From an uncultured Chloroflexota bacterium (GTDB lineage Bacteria; Chloroflexota; Dehalococcoidia; UBA3495), in the NCBI GenBank assembly GCA_913020235.1, contig CAJWBT010000080.1, positions 1 through 8,711 on the forward strand: a stretch of 8,711 nt of DNA. The letters run 5' to 3'. Shown here piece after piece: positions 6,891-8,711 of the stretch (its first letter is position 1; the number at the start of each line of letters is the position of its first letter). Position numbers and translations under genes: made by a program. Below the pieces are notes generated by a model. It was not told the origin of the DNA. It did no database searches and was given only the letters and a program-made list of their open reading frames with translations.

Positions 6891-6897
6891 CAATACG

Positions 6898-8037
6898 ATG
6901 GAACGCCCCATTTTTCAGCCAGTCGGCACACCCGTAGAGGAGCTGGACACTCCGGCTCTGGTATTGGACCTGGAGGCAATGGAGCGAAACATCGAGACGC
7001 TGCACTCCTATTTCCGTCAGGCTGACGCCAAGGTCCGTCCCCACGTGGCCAGCCACCAATGCCCTCGAATCGCCCACCGGCAGCTCGAGGCTGGGGGCAC
7101 GGTTGAGGGCATTGGGGTTACCACCGCCGGGGAGGCGGAGGTTTTCAGCAACGCCGGGTTCACCGACATACTGGTAGCCAATGAGATAGTTACCCGGCCG
7201 AAGATTCGCCGCTTGTGCGCTCTCGCCGCGCCCAGCCATATTACGGTGGCCGTGGACAACCCCCGGAACGTCGACGATCTATCGGCGGCGGCTGTGGCTG
7301 CGGGAGTCACCCTGGATGTGCTGGTGGAGGTGGAGGCTGGACTGGGACGTTGCGGGGTACCACCGGGAACGGTGGCCCTGGAGCTGGCCCGGGCCGTGGA
7401 GCGCTCTCCGGGACTCGCTTTCGCGGGATTGATGGCGATCCCACCGGCGCCCCTACTTCGGCAGGAAGAGAACGGTGAAATGACGCTGCCGGACCGGGCA
7501 ACCCTGGAGTCCGAGACCCGCAGCCGGCTCCAACCGGTGCTGGATACCCGGGAGCTGATTGAGGGCGACGGACTGCCGGTGCGGGTGGTGAGCGTAGGCG
7601 GGACCCACAACTACGACATTGCCGGGGGGATGTCCGGCGTGACCGAGGTACAGGCTGGCTCGTACCCGCTGATGGATTTCAGCTATTGCCGGGTGCGGGC
7701 TGAGTTCACCCCGGCGGTCAGGGTCCTGGCCATGGTTATCAGCCATCCGGTGGGGCATCTGGCGGTTGTGGACGCGGGGCACAAGGCCACCGGTCCCGAC
7801 CACGGTATTGCCGTCCTTGATGGAGCGCCGGGGGCATCGGCCCTGCGTTTCAGCGCCGAGCATGGCATCCTGGAGCTGGAAGGGCTGGCCCGCCACCGGT
7901 TTCTGCCGGGCTCCACAGTCTGGCTGGTGCCTCGGGACCTGCGCCTCTGCCTCAACCAGTACGACTACATCCGCGCGGTCCGGGGCGGCAAGCTGGAGGG
8001 CTTCTGGCCGATGTCCGCCCGCGGACGCTTCGACTAG
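6898..8037 (+). CDS. D-threonine aldolase/D-serine dehydratase-family (alanine racemase N-terminal fold) protein lacking the PLP lysine and metal ligands
   Basis: This 379-residue protein is a full-length member of the fold-type III PLP family whose usual activities are D-threonine/3-hydroxyaspartate aldolase or D-serine dehydratase. Residues 10-24 carry the family opening (ELDTPALVLDLE), then VRPHVASHQCP (46-56), TTAGEAEVF (75-83), VEVEAGLGRCGV (143-154), and VSVGGTHNYDIAGGMSGVTEVQAGSYPLMD (231-260). The C-terminal beta domain ends in WPMSARGR. The Schiff-base lysine of 'RPHxKxHK' is Ala51 (codon GCC, 7048-7050), while the neighbouring paralogue has Lys at the same position. In active enzymes a C-terminal His-x-Asp (or His-x-Cys) binds the divalent metal; the aligned residues here are Asp347 and Arg349 (PRDLRLCLNQYD). 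The frame is intact, so it looks like a pseudoenzyme or repurposed fold rather than a decayed gene. Possible roles are a partner of the downstream gene, a ligand sensor, or a PLP-independent enzyme. Confidence 0.9.
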   Translation: MERPIFQPVGTPVEELDTPALVLDLEAMERNIETLHSYFRQADAKVRPHVASHQCPRIAHRQLEAGGTVEGIGVTTAGEAEVFSNAGFTDILVANEIVTRPKIRRLCALAAPSHITVAVDNPRNVDDLSAAAVAAGVTLDVLVEVEAGLGRCGVPPGTVALELARAVERSPGLAFAGLMAIPPAPLLRQEENGEMTLPDRATLESETRSRLQPVLDTRELIEGDGLPVRVVSVGGTHNYDIAGGMSGVTEVQAGSYPLMDFSYCRVRAEFTPAVRVLAMVISHPVGHLAVVDAGHKATGPDHGIAVLDGAPGASALRFSAEHGILELEGLARHRFLPGSTVWLVPRDLRLCLNQYDYIRAVRGGKLEGFWPMSARGRFD

Positions 8038-8047
8038 CAGGTCAGGA

Positions 8048-8121
8048 AGCCACGGAGTCACAGAGGCACAGAGGTTGAGAAAGAAAACGTAGGGCCTCTG
8101 TGTCTCTGTGCCTCCGTGGCT
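8048..8121. repeat. Dispersed palindrome with 8-bp tandem units, copy 2
   Basis: The left arm 8048-8074 pairs with 8095-8121, 27 bp with two mismatches, around a 20-base A-rich loop. The right arm contains three tandem 8-base units, CCTCTGTG, TCTCTGTG and CCTCCGTG, ending in GGCT. It is the same repeat family as 3633-3702 and starts only 10 bp after the upstream stop codon. In RNA it would form a long stem between the two tandem PLP-fold genes, which could stabilise the upstream message or reduce read-through. Confidence 0.85.
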
Positions 8122-8138
8122 ATCCATCCGGACACATC

Positions 8139-8146
8139 AGGAGGGG
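8139..8146 (+). promoter_or_regulatory. Strong Shine-Dalgarno of the second PLP-fold gene
   Basis: AGGAGGGG precedes ATG 8151-8153, with the AGGAGG core six bases away. It is a near-perfect match to the anti-Shine-Dalgarno and fixes the start. Confidence 0.8.
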
Positions 8147-8150
8147 AATC

Positions 8151-8711
8151 ATGGACCAGCATTACCGGCCCCAGCCGGGCACCCCGGTGGATGAACTCGA
8201 CACCCCCTGCTTGATACTGGACATGGACTCCATCGACCACAACATGGACGTCATGGCCAACTATTACGCCGGGCAGTCCAGCAACCTTCGTCCTCACAGC
8301 AAGAACCACAAGACACCTGCCCTGGCCCACCGGCAGATTCGCCGGGGAGGCACCGTGGGCGGTGTGTGCGCAGCCAAGGTCGCGGAGGCGGAGGTGATGG
8401 TCCACGGCGGGATACCCAGCGTACTGGTCACCAGCGAGATCGTCGCACCCCTCAAGATCCAGCGTCTGTGCGCACTGGCCCGGCAGGCCGAGATGATTGT
8501 CGCCTGCGACAGCCTGCAAAACGCCCAAGACCTGTCCAGTGCCGCTGCCGCAGGCGGGGTCGACCTGGGCGTCCTGATCGAACTCGAAACCCAGATGAAC
8601 CGGTGCGGTGTCCAGAATATCGAACAAGGGCTGGCCCTGGCCCGGAGCATTCATTCCCTGCCTGGATTGACCTTCCGGGGAATCATGAGCCACCAGATGA
8701 TCCCGCCGATG
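8151..8711 (+). CDS. D-threonine aldolase/D-serine dehydratase-family PLP enzyme, N-terminal part (3' end outside window)
   Basis: This frame is open from ATG 8151 to the window edge (187 codons). It aligns without gaps to the preceding gene over most of its length, roughly 40-50% identical by eye, so the two are tandem duplicates. Key segments are VDELDTPCLILDMD (13-26), LRPHSKNHKTP (46-56) with Lys51 (AAG, 8301-8303) at the PLP Schiff-base position, AEAEVMVHGG, LKIQRLCALA, and ETQMNRCGV. The C-terminal metal-binding region is beyond the window. Family members use PLP and a divalent metal to cleave or dehydrate D-hydroxy-amino acids; the actual substrate is unknown. It is probably cotranscribed with the upstream copy, 113 bp away across the palindromic repeat. 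Since the paralogue lost the lysine, this copy is the likely catalytic one of the pair. Confidence 0.88.
   Translation, partial: MDQHYRPQPGTPVDELDTPCLILDMDSIDHNMDVMANYYAGQSSNLRPHSKNHKTPALAHRQIRRGGTVGGVCAAKVAEAEVMVHGGIPSVLVTSEIVAPLKIQRLCALARQAEMIVACDSLQNAQDLSSAAAAGGVDLGVLIELETQMNRCGVQNIEQGLALARSIHSLPGLTFRGIMSHQMIPPM

Larger units (their letters stand above)
6449..6897. other. Long divergent intergenic region
   Basis: This 449-bp stretch separates the minus-strand CoA-transferase and the plus-strand PLP-fold gene. Promoters for both should lie here. It holds a perfect hairpin at 6611-6632, an AT-rich patch at about 6736-6759, a G-rich stretch resembling a degenerate copy of the same dispersed repeat near 6790-6812, and a dyad at 6833-6851. 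The sequence TGGTCACC occurs twice, at 6680-6687 and 6843-6850. Short open frames here show no recognisable protein. Confidence 0.6.

Noticed and set aside
6832..6897. Upstream in-frame ATG giving a 22-residue N-terminal extension to the PLP-fold protein
   Set aside because: The tandem paralogue begins at the position of the ATG at 6898, which has a clear ribosome binding site; the extension has no family similarity and overlaps the dyad.
8058..8693. 211-codon open frame on the minus strand
   Set aside because: Antisense to the second PLP-fold gene and running into the palindromic repeat, so a shadow.

Overview
The window is GC-rich bacterial DNA. Its main content is acyl-CoA chemistry genes: an acyl-CoA dehydrogenase tail, a crotonase-fold protein and two family III CoA-transferases. 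Next to these are two tandem genes of the D-threonine aldolase/D-serine dehydratase (alanine racemase N-terminal) family and a solitary recQ. Many CaiB/BaiF and crotonase paralogues together with dispersed palindromes would fit an environmental Chloroflexota (Dehalococcoidia/SAR202-like) genome. That is an impression from gene content only; nothing in the window fixes the phylum.

Layout: 1-218 (+) is the C-terminus of an acyl-CoA dehydrogenase. 219-470 is intergenic, with an 11-bp hairpin and an 88-bp element bounded by perfect 15-bp inverted repeats. 471-2639 (-) is recQ with a GTG start. 2725-2762 is a palindrome. 2817-3581 (-) is the crotonase with a TTG start, followed after a palindromic repeat by 3732-5018 (-) and 5153-6448 (-), two family III CoA-transferases. 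6449-6897 is a long divergent intergenic region with a hairpin repeat, an AT-rich patch and a dyad close to the start of the next gene. 6898-8037 (+) and 8151-8711 (+, cut by the window edge) are tandem paralogues of the D-threonine aldolase family, separated by a second copy of the palindromic repeat seen near 3650.

How the genes may work together: the two CoA-transferases and the crotonase run in one direction with gaps of 134-150 bp and could be one transcription unit. It would activate an organic acid as a CoA thioester and process it. The divergent amino-acid-type PLP genes could feed a hydroxy-amino-acid-derived substrate. The pathway and substrate are not identifiable from sequence alone.

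The most interesting feature is that three of the genes are intact and full length but lack the residues their families use for catalysis. The 6898 gene lacks the PLP lysine and the C-terminal metal ligands, while its tandem neighbour keeps the lysine. The 5153 CoA-transferase has Gln in place of the nucleophilic Asp, while its neighbour keeps the Asp. The crotonase lacks both hydratase glutamates. This suggests either paired active/inactive subunits or new chemistries, and it can be tested.
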